42,287 bases of DNA from an uncultured Bacteroidota bacterium (GCA_902784865.1 CACZWL010000019.1:1-42287), one strand, 5' to 3'. Shown: positions 1 through 9,652, numbered from the stretch's first letter. Translations and numbers: made by a program. Notes: generated from the letters alone by a model not told the origin.

Positions 1-421
1 GCAGACCCTCACCAAGTACAACACCAGCACCACTTGGGGCACACCCGACAACCTGACCACCTTGCAGGCGATTGACGACGCTGCCGCGCAGAAGCTGGGA
101 GACGGCGCCCGCATGCCGACCAAGGAGGACTGGGAAGAACTCATCGCCAACACCACAGCCGAGTGGACCACTGTGAACGGCGTCGCAGGCCGCAAGTTCA
201 CCGCCGCCAACGGCAACAGCCTTTTCCTGCCCGCCGCCGGCTGCCGCGACGGTTCGGGGCTCTACGACGCTGGCAGCGACGGCGGCTACTGGTCCTCGTC
301 GCTCGAGGGCTACCCGCGCAACGCGTGGGGCTTCTACTTCAATTCGGACGACCAGTACATGGGCAGCGACGGCCGCGGCTACGGGTTCTCCGTCCGCGCT
401 GTGCGTGCCAGTCAGAACTGA
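1..421 (+). CDS. C-terminal part of a surface protein with a FISUMP (Fibrobacter succinogenes major paralogous) domain; 5' end outside window
   Basis: The frame is open from base 2 to the stop at 419-421, so this is the last ~139 residues of a longer protein whose start lies to the left. The visible part has the FISUMP signature: a TKYN stretch, a DDAA-like segment, RMPTKEDWEEL, a NGVAGRKFT strand, NGNSLFLPAAG, GYWSSS and a terminal GFSVRAVRA. The same domain closes the giant protein at 27880-33558, which has TKYN, IPTLAEWLELL, NGNSFFVP and GFPIRAVRR in the same order. By family knowledge such domains sit at the C-terminus of exported proteins in Bacteroidota and Fibrobacteres; their function is not established. 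Nothing can be said about the missing N-terminal part. A strong terminator follows. Confidence 0.8.
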   Translation, partial: QTLTKYNTSTTWGTPDNLTTLQAIDDAAAQKLGDGARMPTKEDWEELIANTTAEWTTVNGVAGRKFTAANGNSLFLPAAGCRDGSGLYDAGSDGGYWSSSLEGYPRNAWGFYFNSDDQYMGSDGRGYGFSVRAVRASQN

Positions 422-488
422 CCTTGTTCCCACAGGAGCCCGCGCAGGGCGACACCATGAATAGCCGTGGGCGCAAGCCCACGGACTG

Positions 489-537
489 ACCCCCAAGCGA
501 GAATCCGGAGACCCACGGCTTTCGGGGTGTTTTTTTT
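489..537 (+). terminator. Rho-independent terminator of the FISUMP gene
   Basis: ACCCC and AAGC (489-498, one bulged C) pair with GCTT and GGGGT (518-528), followed by eight T (530-537). A small GTGGGC-GCAA-GCCCAC hairpin lies just before it at about 465-480. Confidence 0.7.
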
Positions 538-539
538 GT

Positions 540-802
540 GAAATGTTAATACCTGTTAAACGAGGCCTCGTTTAACAGGTATTAACATTTCGCTTTTCAG
601 TCACTTTTCATGTACCTACCATATACCTACCATTCACCTACCAGATGGCTTAAAATGCTGAGTATTAGTCGCTTGATTATAGTGTACTGTGTCTCAGGGG
701 TTTGCGGTGGTTGAAGTGCGGTATTCTGCCCATTGGAGACCTTCGGCGAAACACTCGGAAACGGTCCGTCAACTTTCCTAATAAGTGTTAATTTAACAGT
801 TT
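540..802. repeat. Dispersed intergenic repeat, copy 1 (second copy at 27449-27732)
   Basis: The element opens with a perfect 52-bp palindrome (540-591). It continues with three ACCTACC motifs 11 bp apart (614, 625, 636), then CAGATGGCTTAAAA, an ACTGTGT block, CAACTTTCCTAA and a closing TGTTAATTTAACA palindrome (789-801). The same landmarks occur in the same order at 27449-27732. I see no ORF inside. It lies between the FISUMP terminator and the 3' end of the convergent oxidoreductase gene. It may be a MITE-like or REP-like non-autonomous repeat; that is inference from the palindromic ends. Confidence 0.75.
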
Positions 803-838
803 TTTAAGAAATCGGCTCGTTGATTTCAATGTATGTGG

Positions 839-3800
839 CTATTTGAAGGCGTTCTCGCTGAGGCCGTGGCCTGAGAGGGCGAGGTCGTCCATGTAGGAGG
901 GCACTTCGCGGCCGAGGTATTTGTCGACGTATAGCTTGGCCAGGTATTGCCCCAGCATGAATCCGTGACCGCGCAGGCCTGTGAGGAGTCCGGCTTCGGG
1001 GTCGACGATGTAGCGTGGCTCGGTGTAGCGGCCAGCCCAGCAGGCGAGGAAGCTGACCTCCTTGAGGCCGGGGAGCCATTCGGCGAACACCTCGCTGACA
1101 ATCTCGAGGAACTCGCGGCTGTTGTAGTTGATGTTCTGCCGGGTCTCGTAGGCGTCGGTGTCGGGGCTGGCGCAGCCTATGATCTGTCCCGTATGGGCGA
1201 ACTGCTGCCCGTAGACGGCGCTGAATCCTTTGTAGTGTCGGCGGTCGATGATCATGTCGAGCGCATCGCCGCCCACTCCCATCAATGGCAGGCGACGGGT
1301 GATGAAGGCCTGGTGTTTGACGGGGAACAGGCCGGTGTCGATGCCCAGCATGTCGGTGAATTTCTCGGCGCCCCAGCCCATGGCGTTGGCGAAGTGGTCG
1401 CAGGTGTATTCCACGTAGCGACCTTCGTGGTTGCGCACGAGGGCCACCACCTTTTCGCCTTGGCGCCATACCGACAGGAGTTCGCAGTCCTCGTAGTATT
1501 GTCCGCCGTGCTGCAGGCCAACCGCGCGCACGTAGTCGATGACGCGGCCCGGGGTGGCTTGCCAGCAGTCGCGCGTCATGAGGGCGTGGCTGTAGGTGGT
1601 GCGGCTGTCGTCCCACAGGGGCGAGATTTCTTTTTTGAAGTCCTTGCGGTCGACCATGTAGGCGTCGCTCCAGGCGCGCGAGGCGTCGAGGGCGCGGTAG
1701 GTGGCCTCGTCGTGCACCAGGTTGACATAGCGCGTGGGCTTGTAGTTGATGTTGCAGACCGATTGAATCTGCTTGAATATCTCGTGGCTGTGCTGAGCTA
1801 TGTCGGCTATGTCGGGGTTGGAGAAAGCCGGGCGACCGCCGCCGATGTTGCGCCACGAGGCGCCGTGGCTCCAGTTGACCATCACGGGGTTGAACCCTGC
1901 CTCGGCGAAGTAGCGGAAGAGGGCGCTGCCGGCGATGCCGCCACCGGCAATGAGCGCCTTCACCTCCTCCCGTCTTACGTCGTTGCCGCTTGGGAAAATG
2001 TACACCTCGCGCCGACCTTCGTTAAAGATGTCGCCCAGCGTGACTTGGTTGGAGAGCGGGGCGCGTGGTGTGGGTTCGCCGGTGAGCTCGATGCCGTGGC
2101 TGCGCAGCAGTCCGCGGGCGCGGGCGATGCAGCGTTTGCCGCGGCAGGGTCCCATGCCCATGCGGGTGATGTGCTTCAGCTCATCGACCGAGATATATGT
2201 CCGTTCGCCCACGGCGGCCAGGAGTTGCTCGTCGGAGATGTCCTCGCAGTGGCAGACGTAGATTGGGGCTTTCTGCGAGTTCTGCGTATTTTGTGTATTC
2301 AGAGAGGCCGGAAGGCGGTCTTTGAGGATGAAGCCTTTGGCGTCGGTGAGGTGGCCGTCGAGGCGGCCCACTTTGACGCGCGCCACGTCGGTTTTGTTCT
2401 CTTTAAGGAGCACCTTCTCGACGAGGCCTTCGCCGACGGCCTGCCCGTTGTTGTCCACCAGGTAGACCTCGGCACCCTCTTCCACCGCATACTCCACGGG
2501 CAGGAAGCACCAGTCTTTCTGCATGTTGTAGCCGAAGATGGCCAGGCCTGGACAGTGGTTGACGCACTCCATGCAGCCGATGCATTTGTCGTAGTCCACC
2601 GAGGGAGTCGCCGAGGTGGAGGGTTTGCTGATGGCCTGCTGGGGGCAGGAGAAAGTGCATGGGTTGCAGGCAAATCCGTAGAGGCAGTCTATCAGCACGA
2701 AGGGGCGGGCCGCCATGCGTTCGGCGGAGGGCAGGTCGGGCTGCTCTTTGAGGCGTACGGGATGTTGTTGGGAGTCGATGTATTGTCGTGAGATGTCGAG
2801 GTATTCGTCGTAGTTGTAGCGCAGCCCCAGCTCGGTGGCTATCTCGTAGGCTGCCTGTCGGCCGCGCAGCACGGCGCTGGTGCCCTCGCCGATGCGTATG
2901 GCGTCGCCCACGCCGTAGGCATGGGGGCCGAACAGCTCCTTGCCCTTGGCAAGCAGCTGGTTGTCGGGCACCAGGCCGGTGCAGATGTTGATGATGTCGA
3001 TGTCGTCGATCACCTGTTCGGTGCCTGCGATGGGTTTGAAGTTCTCGCATCGGGCTATGACGGCGCCCGTGATGCCCGTGAGGTCGGCGTTGGGGATGGC
3101 GCGCACGAGGGTGTAGCCCGTCATGATGGGAATGCCGAGGCGTCGCACGCGGTTGGCCTGCACGGGGAAGCCCCCTTCGCGCGGCATGGCCTCGATGATG
3201 GCCTTGATTACGGCTCCGGCCTGCACGGCCTGGTACGAGGTCAGGTATCCGATGTTGCCGGCGCCCACGGTGAGTACGCGTTTGCCCAGCAGGGTGTGCT
3301 CCTGGTTCATCATCTTCTGGAAGACTGCGGCGGTGTAAACGCCTGGCACGTCGTCGTTCTCGAAGGCGGGCATGAAGGGCACCGCGCCGGTGGCCACCAC
3401 CAGGTGATGCGCGTCGACGTAGGCCATCTGCCCCGAGACCAGGTTCTTGATGGCCAGCCGCGGGCCTTCCAGTATGTCCCACACGGTGTTGTTGAGCAGT
3501 ATGCCGTCGTGGTTGTCGCCGGCCAGGGTGCTGGCGATGTCGAAGCCGCGCATGCCGCCGTATTTCTTCTGGCGTTCGAAGAAGAAGAATTGGTGGGTCT
3601 GCATGTTGAACTGTCCGCCGATGCGGGCGTTGTTGTCGATCACCAGGCAGTCGATGCCGAAGTGCCGCAGCTGCTCGCGGCAGGCCAAGCCAGCGGGGCC
3701 TGCGCCGACGATGGCCACGGTGGTCTTATATATCCGCAGGGGCTGTCGCTCCACGTCGCTCTCGTCGGCCGGCAGGGGTGCCCGCTCGGGGTCCAGGCGT

Positions 3801-4072
3801 TGCACCTCCTTCACCCCGTCGACGGGGGTGATGCAGATGCGCCTCACCTTGCCGTCCACCAGCATCTCGCAGGCTCCGCATTTGCCTATGCCGCACTCCA
3901 GCGAGCGGTTGCGCCCGTCGAGCGAGTGGCTGTGCACCGGGAAGCCGGCCTCGTGCAGCGCCTTGGCCACGGTGTAGCCTTTGCGGCCTCCTATTTTCTG
4001 TCCCTCGAAAAGGAATTCCACCACTTCGGCATCGGGGATGTCGAGGATGGGGTGTTGGCTGATTCTGTACAT
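839..4072 (-). CDS. Single-chain multi-cofactor amine/amino-acid dehydrogenase-like protein (fused HcnA/HcnB/HcnC-type oxidoreductase)
   Basis: About 1077 residues. N to C: a [2Fe-2S] domain with C60, C65, C68, C80; an FAD/NAD(P) disulfide-oxidoreductase fold with GAGPAG (~123-128) and a second Rossmann motif GAGNIG (~270-275); a two-cluster ferredoxin segment with C463, C469, C472, C476 and C497, C500, C503, C507; a BFD-like [2Fe-2S] segment with CHC at 607-609 and C643, C648; and a C-terminal D-amino-acid-oxidase fold starting at AGGGIAGSAL (~709). In HcnABC, opine oxidases and the D-hydroxyproline dehydrogenase of Pseudomonas these parts are separate subunits. An amine or imino-acid dehydrogenase passing electrons through the clusters is therefore likely; the substrate is unknown. 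I chose ATG 4072 because the frame upstream, to ATG 4111, is a low-complexity leader. No strong promoter is visible, so it may be read from the 4574 gene. Confidence 0.8.
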   Translation of the reverse strand: MYRISQHPILDIPDAEVVEFLFEGQKIGGRKGYTVAKALHEAGFPVHSHSLDGRNRSLECGIGKCGACEMLVDGKVRRICITPVDGVKEVQRLDPERAPLPADESDVERQPLRIYKTTVAIVGAGPAGLACREQLRHFGIDCLVIDNNARIGGQFNMQTHQFFFFERQKKYGGMRGFDIASTLAGDNHDGILLNNTVWDILEGPRLAIKNLVSGQMAYVDAHHLVVATGAVPFMPAFENDDVPGVYTAAVFQKMMNQEHTLLGKRVLTVGAGNIGYLTSYQAVQAGAVIKAIIEAMPREGGFPVQANRVRRLGIPIMTGYTLVRAIPNADLTGITGAVIARCENFKPIAGTEQVIDDIDIINICTGLVPDNQLLAKGKELFGPHAYGVGDAIRIGEGTSAVLRGRQAAYEIATELGLRYNYDEYLDISRQYIDSQQHPVRLKEQPDLPSAERMAARPFVLIDCLYGFACNPCTFSCPQQAISKPSTSATPSVDYDKCIGCMECVNHCPGLAIFGYNMQKDWCFLPVEYAVEEGAEVYLVDNNGQAVGEGLVEKVLLKENKTDVARVKVGRLDGHLTDAKGFILKDRLPASLNTQNTQNSQKAPIYVCHCEDISDEQLLAAVGERTYISVDELKHITRMGMGPCRGKRCIARARGLLRSHGIELTGEPTPRAPLSNQVTLGDIFNEGRREVYIFPSGNDVRREEVKALIAGGGIAGSALFRYFAEAGFNPVMVNWSHGASWRNIGGGRPAFSNPDIADIAQHSHEIFKQIQSVCNINYKPTRYVNLVHDEATYRALDASRAWSDAYMVDRKDFKKEISPLWDDSRTTYSHALMTRDCWQATPGRVIDYVRAVGLQHGGQYYEDCELLSVWRQGEKVVALVRNHEGRYVEYTCDHFANAMGWGAEKFTDMLGIDTGLFPVKHQAFITRRLPLMGVGGDALDMIIDRRHYKGFSAVYGQQFAHTGQIIGCASPDTDAYETRQNINYNSREFLEIVSEVFAEWLPGLKEVSFLACWAGRYTEPRYIVDPEAGLLTGLRGHGFMLGQYLAKLYVDKYLGREVPSYMDDLALSGHGLSENAFK

Positions 4073-4122
4073 ATTGTGTGTGTTTAATGGATTAATATTC
4101 TTTATGTACAAGGTGTATGTGA

Positions 4123-4166
4123 GGGTGTAGGGGGGGGGAGGAATGGGGCGGTGGGGTAGGGTGGGG
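4123..4166 (+). other. G-run cluster with quadruplex potential between two minus-strand genes
   Basis: G runs at 4123-4125, 4130-4138, 4145-4148, 4153-4156, 4159-4161 and 4163-4166 are separated by one to six bases, which satisfies the usual four-run quadruplex pattern. The G-rich strand is the template strand for the flanking leftward genes, so their RNA would be C-rich here. Confidence 0.55.
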
Positions 4167-4190
4167 TGCGGAGGCGGCGCCGGTGCGGGG

Positions 4191-4574
4191 CTACTGCTCC
4201 GACAGGATTTCGGTGACGATGAACTGGCTGTTGCCGCGCCATGGCAGGGTGCCGAAGTAGCGTTTCCAGCGCAGCTCCACGTGTTTGCCCGAGGCGCGCA
4301 TCAGGCGCTCGGCCACGCGCTGGTCGGTCACCGAGAACTTGAACGCGTTGCTCTGCAGATTGTTCATGCCACCGGCCGACTTGAAGCCGCTCTGTATCAT
4401 CTTGCCCTCGTAGGTCTTGAACACCACGCCCTCCTCCTGGAAGTAGTTGATTTCGCCTGCGTTGACGCCCGTGCTGTAGACGAAGCAGTAGCGGAAATAG
4501 ATGAACGCCGCCAAGGCTAAAACGACTATGGTAGAGGTTGTTGTGATGATTTTTGCTTTGCGTGTGATGGCCAT
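4191..4574 (-). CDS. Small membrane-anchored hypothetical protein
   Basis: 127 residues. One hydrophobic segment near the N-terminus (IVVLALAAFIYFRYCFVY) is followed by a ~95-residue soluble part containing STGVNAGEINYFQEEG, KTYEGKMIQSGF and LPWRGNSQFIV. I recognise it as a conserved Bacteroidales hypothetical; similar short proteins have been carried in databases under a misleading 6-phosphogluconate dehydrogenase label, which nothing here supports. The start at 4574 is set by the promoter: a TTG at 4598 lies inside the -7 box, while ATG 4574 has AAAGGA just upstream. The protein is probably held in the inner membrane with its C-terminal part outside. It lies 118 bp upstream of the oxidoreductase gene on the same strand. 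Confidence 0.75.
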   Translation of the reverse strand: MAITRKAKIITTTSTIVVLALAAFIYFRYCFVYSTGVNAGEINYFQEEGVVFKTYEGKMIQSGFKSAGGMNNLQSNAFKFSVTDQRVAERLMRASGKHVELRWKRYFGTLPWRGNSQFIVTEILSEQ

Positions 4575-4595
4575 ATCCTTTGTGTTTTGAGACTG

Positions 4596-4627
4596 CAAAA
4601 GTACGCATTTTTTGTCACCCGGACAAA
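4596..4627 (-). promoter_or_regulatory. Bacteroidota-type promoter of the small membrane protein
   Basis: On the minus strand TTTG (4624-4627) and TACTTTTG (4596-4603) are separated by exactly 20 bases, matching TTTG-N19/20-TAnnTTTG. The ATG at 4574 follows 21 bases after the -7 box. Confidence 0.8.
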
Positions 4628-4641
4628 TTTATTTCTTCCGT

Positions 4642-4743
4642 TCAGCCTGAAAACCGTGTCTTTGCTTCCTCGAAACGACCGTTGTGCAGCAGAAGGAAAT
4701 CGGCGGCCGCATGAAGATAGGCCAGTGCGGCGTACCGGTGGAA
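4642..4743 (-). pseudogene. Possible C-terminal gene remnant (HEPN-like composition)
   Basis: Just downstream of the nucleotidyltransferase, in the +1 frame relative to it, runs an open stretch with protein-like composition: YFHRYAALAYLHAAADFLL, then HNGRFEEAKTRFSG and a stop at 4642-4644. It has no start codon of its own. Minimal nucleotidyltransferases are commonly paired with HEPN proteins, which are all-helical and rich in Tyr, His and Ala, so this could be the tail of a deleted HEPN partner. It could also be chance; the assignment rests on composition and position only. Confidence 0.25.
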
Positions 4744-4750
4744 ATAAAAT

Positions 4751-5050
4751 CTAGGCAATGGCGATGCCTGAGCGCATTACGTCGTCGTACAATGGAGACG
4801 GATGCGCATCTTCAAGGAGCACGGGCTCCAGCAGGGTGCTGACTTTGCGCGTGGCCGACCACAGCTGTGGCATCACGCTGAACCAGTCGCTTTTAAGTTC
4901 GTGGATGACTATGGCCACGTCGATGTCGCTGTCGGGCGTGGCTGTTCCCTTGCTGTAGGAGCCATAAAGGTAGACTTTGGGGTTGTCAAACAGCCCCTCG
5001 ATGGCCTCTTTGTACTGGCGGACGAGTGCTATAGCCTGCTTTTGATCCAT
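4751..5050 (-). CDS. Minimal nucleotidyltransferase (MNT / pol-beta superfamily)
   Basis: 99 residues. The active-site signature GSYSKGTATPDSDIDVAIV carries the GS motif and the paired aspartates D-x-D that bind metal and NTP in the DNA polymerase-beta superfamily. The rest matches the short MNT domain in length, ending MRSGIAIA. By family knowledge, MNT proteins usually act with a HEPN partner as antitoxins that AMPylate the toxin; no complete HEPN gene is adjacent here. I chose ATG 5050 (MDQKQAIALV), the usual family start; an in-frame ATG at 5089 would add 13 residues but overlaps the forward promoter elements at 5082-5112. No convincing own promoter is visible. Confidence 0.8.
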   Translation of the reverse strand: MDQKQAIALVRQYKEAIEGLFDNPKVYLYGSYSKGTATPDSDIDVAIVIHELKSDWFSVMPQLWSATRKVSTLLEPVLLEDAHPSPLYDDVMRSGIAIA

Positions 5051-5081
5051 TGCTGAAGGTCTAATTTGGGAAAAGAAAAAT

Positions 5082-5112
5082 TTTGCCATGTGAGAATTTA
5101 TTCGTATCTTTG
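5082..5112 (+). promoter_or_regulatory. Forward promoter upstream of the lepA leader region
   Basis: TTTG (5082-5085), 19 bases, TATCTTTG (5105-5112). It points rightward into about 340 bases without a convincing gene before lepA. Confidence 0.75.
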
Positions 5113-5393
5113 CACGGCAAGCGCGGCGCGGTGGGTCTGGCGTATGTCGCTGAGAATGTGGTTACCGATTATGATGTCTTGAAATTCGTCCCGGTTGGAT
5201 GGCTCGGGGGGACGAAGAACAGACGAAGAACAGTCCTAGGAGATACCTATGGATGCCCAGTGGGTGCCCTAGTGTCCGCCAGGTGCGCGGCACGGGTCGG
5301 CCAGGGGTGCCGACGGGGTGGCGCGGGCCGTTGCGTCAGGGGGCGCCGCCACTGGGCAGAAGGGCCTGAAAATAAGCCCCGCGAAAGAAAAAT
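5113..5393 (+). other. Intergenic region with an 11-bp-phased array, no confident gene
   Basis: The first ~95 bases can be read as GLAYVAENVVTDYDVLKF, which looks protein-like but has no good start and runs into repeat sequence; it may be a gene scrap. From 5213 the sequence falls into 11-base units: CGAAGAACAGA, CGAAGAACAGT, CCTAGGAGATA, CCTATGGATGC, CCAGTGGGTGC, CCTAGTGTCCG, fading into GC-rich sequence. The first 36 bases (5213-5248) recur exactly at 33787-33822. Confidence 0.6.
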
Positions 5394-5424
5394 TTTGCCG
5401 TGTCGGTTTTTCTTCGTAATTTTG
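5394..5424 (+). promoter_or_regulatory. lepA promoter
   Basis: TTTG (5394-5397), 19 bases, TAATTTTG (5417-5424), 28 bases before the lepA ATG. The segment GAAAAATTTTGCC also occurs at the 5082 promoter, and AAAAATTTTGCCA at the 33914 promoter. Confidence 0.85.
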
Positions 5425-5452
5425 CACTTTTGAATACCGACACTACCGACCG

Positions 5453-7264
5453 ATGAAGAACATACGCAACTTCTGCATTATTGCACACATCGACCACGGC
5501 AAGAGCACCCTCGCCGACCGCCTGCTGGAGGTGACAAACACCGTCAGCCAGCGCGAAATGCAAGACCAGGTGCTCGACGATATGGACCTCGAGAAGGAGC
5601 GCGGCATCACCATCAAGAGCCACGCCATCCAGATGCAGTACCGCGTCCCCGCGGACAGGAATAACGAGTACGCCGGCCAGGAGTTCACCCTGAACCTTAT
5701 CGACACCCCCGGCCACGTCGACTTCAGCTACGAGGTCAGCCGCGCCATCGCCGCCTGCGAGGGCGCTCTCCTCGTCGTCGACGCCACCCAGGGCATCCAG
5801 GCCCAGACCATCTCCAACCTCTACCTCGCCCTCGAGAACGACTTGGAAATCATCCCCGTGATGAACAAAATCGACCTCGACAGCGCCATGCCCGACGAGG
5901 TGGCCGACGAGATTGTCGACCTCCTCGGCTGCTCGCACGACGACATCCTGCGTTGCTCCGCCAAGACCGGCATGGGTGTGCCGGAGATACTCGACGCCAT
6001 CGTCGGCCGCATCCCCGCCCCCACGGGCGACCCCGCGGCTCCGCTCCAGGCTCTGGTCTTCGACTCGGTCTTCAACCCCTTCCGCGGCATCATCAGCTAC
6101 TTCCGCATCATGAACGGCACCCTCCGCACGGGCGACCACGTCAAGTTCTACTCCACCGGCCGCGAGTACGACGCCGACGAGATCGGCGTGCTCCGCCTCA
6201 ACATGGAGCCCCGCAAGGAGCTCTCAGCCGGCAACGTCGGCTATATCATCTCCGGCATCAAGAGCTCGAAGGAGGTGCGCGTCGGCGACACCATCACCCA
6301 CGTCGCCACCCCCTGCGAGCAGCCCATCGAGGGCTTCGAGGCCGTCAAGCCCATGGTCTTCGCCGGCGTCTACCCAGTCGACACCGACGACTACGAGGAG
6401 CTGCGTGCCAGCATCGAGAAGCTGCAGCTCAACGATGCCTCGCTCACCTTCGAGCCCGAGTCGTCGCTAGCCCTCGGCTTCGGCTTCCGCTGCGGATTCC
6501 TCGGCCTGCTCCACATGGAAATCATACAGGAACGCCTCACCCGCGAGTTCAACATGGACGTCATCACCACCGTGCCCAACGTGCAGTACAAAGTCAAGCT
6601 CACCAACGGCACCGAGCTCGACGTCTACAACCCCTCCGGCATGCCCGAACCCAACAACATCGCCGAGGTCTACGAGCCTTACATCCACGCCCAGATCATC
6701 ACCAAGGCCGACTTCATCGGTCCGGTAATAAAACTCTGCATGGACAAGCGCGGCATCCTCAAAAACCAGAACTACCTCACCACCGACCGCATCGAAATCA
6801 CCTTCGACCTGCCTCTCGGCGAGGTGGTCTTCGACTTCTACGACAAGCTCAAGTCCATCTCCAAGGGCTACGCCTCGTTCGACTACTACGTCAACGGCTA
6901 CCAGCCCTCCAAACTCGTCAAGCTCGAGATACTCCTCAACGGCGACCCCGTCGACGCCCTCTCCACCCTCACCTATGTCGACAACGCCTACCCCATCGGC
7001 CGCAAGATGTGCGAGAAGCTGAAGGACCTCATCCCCCGTCAGCAGTTCGACGTCGCCATCCAGGCCGCCATCGGCAGCAAGATCATCGCCCGCGAGACCG
7101 TGCGCCAGGTGCGCAAGGACGTCACCGCCAAGTGCTACGGCGGCGACATCACCCGCAAGCGCAAGCTCCTCGAAAAGCAGAAGGAGGGCAAGAAGCGCAT
7201 GCGCCAGGTCGGCAACGTCGAGGTGCCGCAGAGCGCCTTCCTCGCCGTCCTCAAACTCGATTAA
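5453..7264 (+). CDS. lepA: Elongation factor 4 (LepA), ribosome back-translocase GTPase
   Basis: 603 residues, the usual LepA length. The GTPase domain shows the P-loop [14 protein letters not shown], switch [15 protein letters not shown] and NKIDL. The C-terminus carries the LepA-specific domain ending [16 protein letters not shown], then [15 protein letters not shown]4 binds the ribosome and GTP and remobilises stalled or mistranslocated ribosomes; it acts in the cytoplasm and at the inner membrane. The start is the first ATG after a canonical promoter. A lipoprotein gene follows after 33 bases on the same strand. Confidence 0.97.
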   Translation: MKNIRNFCIIAHIDHGKSTLADRLLEVTNTVSQREMQDQVLDDMDLEKERGITIKSHAIQMQYRVPADRNNEYAGQEFTLNLIDTPGHVDFSYEVSRAIAACEGALLVVDATQGIQAQTISNLYLALENDLEIIPVMNKIDLDSAMPDEVADEIVDLLGCSHDDILRCSAKTGMGVPEILDAIVGRIPAPTGDPAAPLQALVFDSVFNPFRGIISYFRIMNGTLRTGDHVKFYSTGREYDADEIGVLRLNMEPRKELSAGNVGYIISGIKSSKEVRVGDTITHVATPCEQPIEGFEAVKPMVFAGVYPVDTDDYEELRASIEKLQLNDASLTFEPESSLALGFGFRCGFLGLLHMEIIQERLTREFNMDVITTVPNVQYKVKLTNGTELDVYNPSGMPEPNNIAEVYEPYIHAQIITKADFIGPVIKLCMDKRGILKNQNYLTTDRIEITFDLPLGEVVFDFYDKLKSISKGYASFDYYVNGYQPSKLVKLEILLNGDPVDALSTLTYVDNAYPIGRKMCEKLKDLIPRQQFDVAIQAAIGSKIIARETVRQVRKDVTAKCYGGDITRKRKLLEKQKEGKKRMRQVGNVEVPQSAFLAVLKLD

Positions 7265-7297
7265 AGCAAATCATTAATCATTAAACAGTTACATACA

Positions 7298-7843
7298 ATG
7301 AAAAAGACACACCGTTTCCTCGCAGCAGCCTTCGCGCTGGCCATGCTCTTCTCCTTCACCGCCTGTGGCGACAAGGACAACGACACCGACAAGCCGGCCC
7401 CCACCCCCGACGTCCATGAACCTTGGCAAGGTGAGGTCCACTCCGCCTCCAGCACCTTCGGCCTCCACTATAAGGGTTCCGAGGTCGCCGCCGGCAGCCT
7501 CATCACCTATGTCGGCACCGACGATGATATCGCCAACGAGATGATTGCCGTGTCGCTCGTCATCGAGAACAAGACCGAGTCCGATGTCGTCACCATGCAG
7601 AAGGTCGAACTCGTCGAAGGCCCCAACTCGATGAAAGAGGTCAGCATTTGCGGCAACGGAAGCTGCCCCTGGAATGGCAACGCCTACACCACCGTCCCCG
7701 GCCTCAACGCCGCCATCCCCGTTGCCATCGAGGTCCACACCCCCGACCACACCCGTCCCGTCGATGCCGTCTACCGCGTCACTGTGGGCCAGGGCCGTAG
7801 CCTCGCCGACCCCCAGGTCGTCTTCCTGCGCATCAAATTCTAG
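7298..7843 (+). CDS. Small lipoprotein of unknown function
   Basis: 181 residues. It begins with a type II signal peptide: MKK, a hydrophobic core and the lipobox FTAC with Cys23 as the lipidated residue. The acidic residues right after the cysteine (GDKDNDTD) resemble the negatively charged lipoprotein export signal described in Bacteroidota, so display on the outer surface is possible. The mature part is mostly beta-strand in character (VSLVIENKTESDVVTMQKVE), with two cysteines in SICGNGSCPW. I do not recognise the family. It lies between lepA and aspS on the same strand with short gaps and may be co-transcribed with them. Confidence 0.85.
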   Translation: MKKTHRFLAAAFALAMLFSFTACGDKDNDTDKPAPTPDVHEPWQGEVHSASSTFGLHYKGSEVAAGSLITYVGTDDDIANEMIAVSLVIENKTESDVVTMQKVELVEGPNSMKEVSICGNGSCPWNGNAYTTVPGLNAAIPVAIEVHTPDHTRPVDAVYRVTVGQGRSLADPQVVFLRIKF

Positions 7844-7901
7844 CCCCCTCCCTCCTGTGTGGCTGAGCGGCGATGCATGCTAATGTAAATAATATATAAA
7901 T

Positions 7902-9652
<1,751 letters not shown>

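Noticed and set aside
5113-5433. Protein-coding gene before lepA
   Set aside because: The only frame with protein-like sequence starts at a poor codon inside the promoter and runs through the 11-bp array with Arg/Gly-rich noise.
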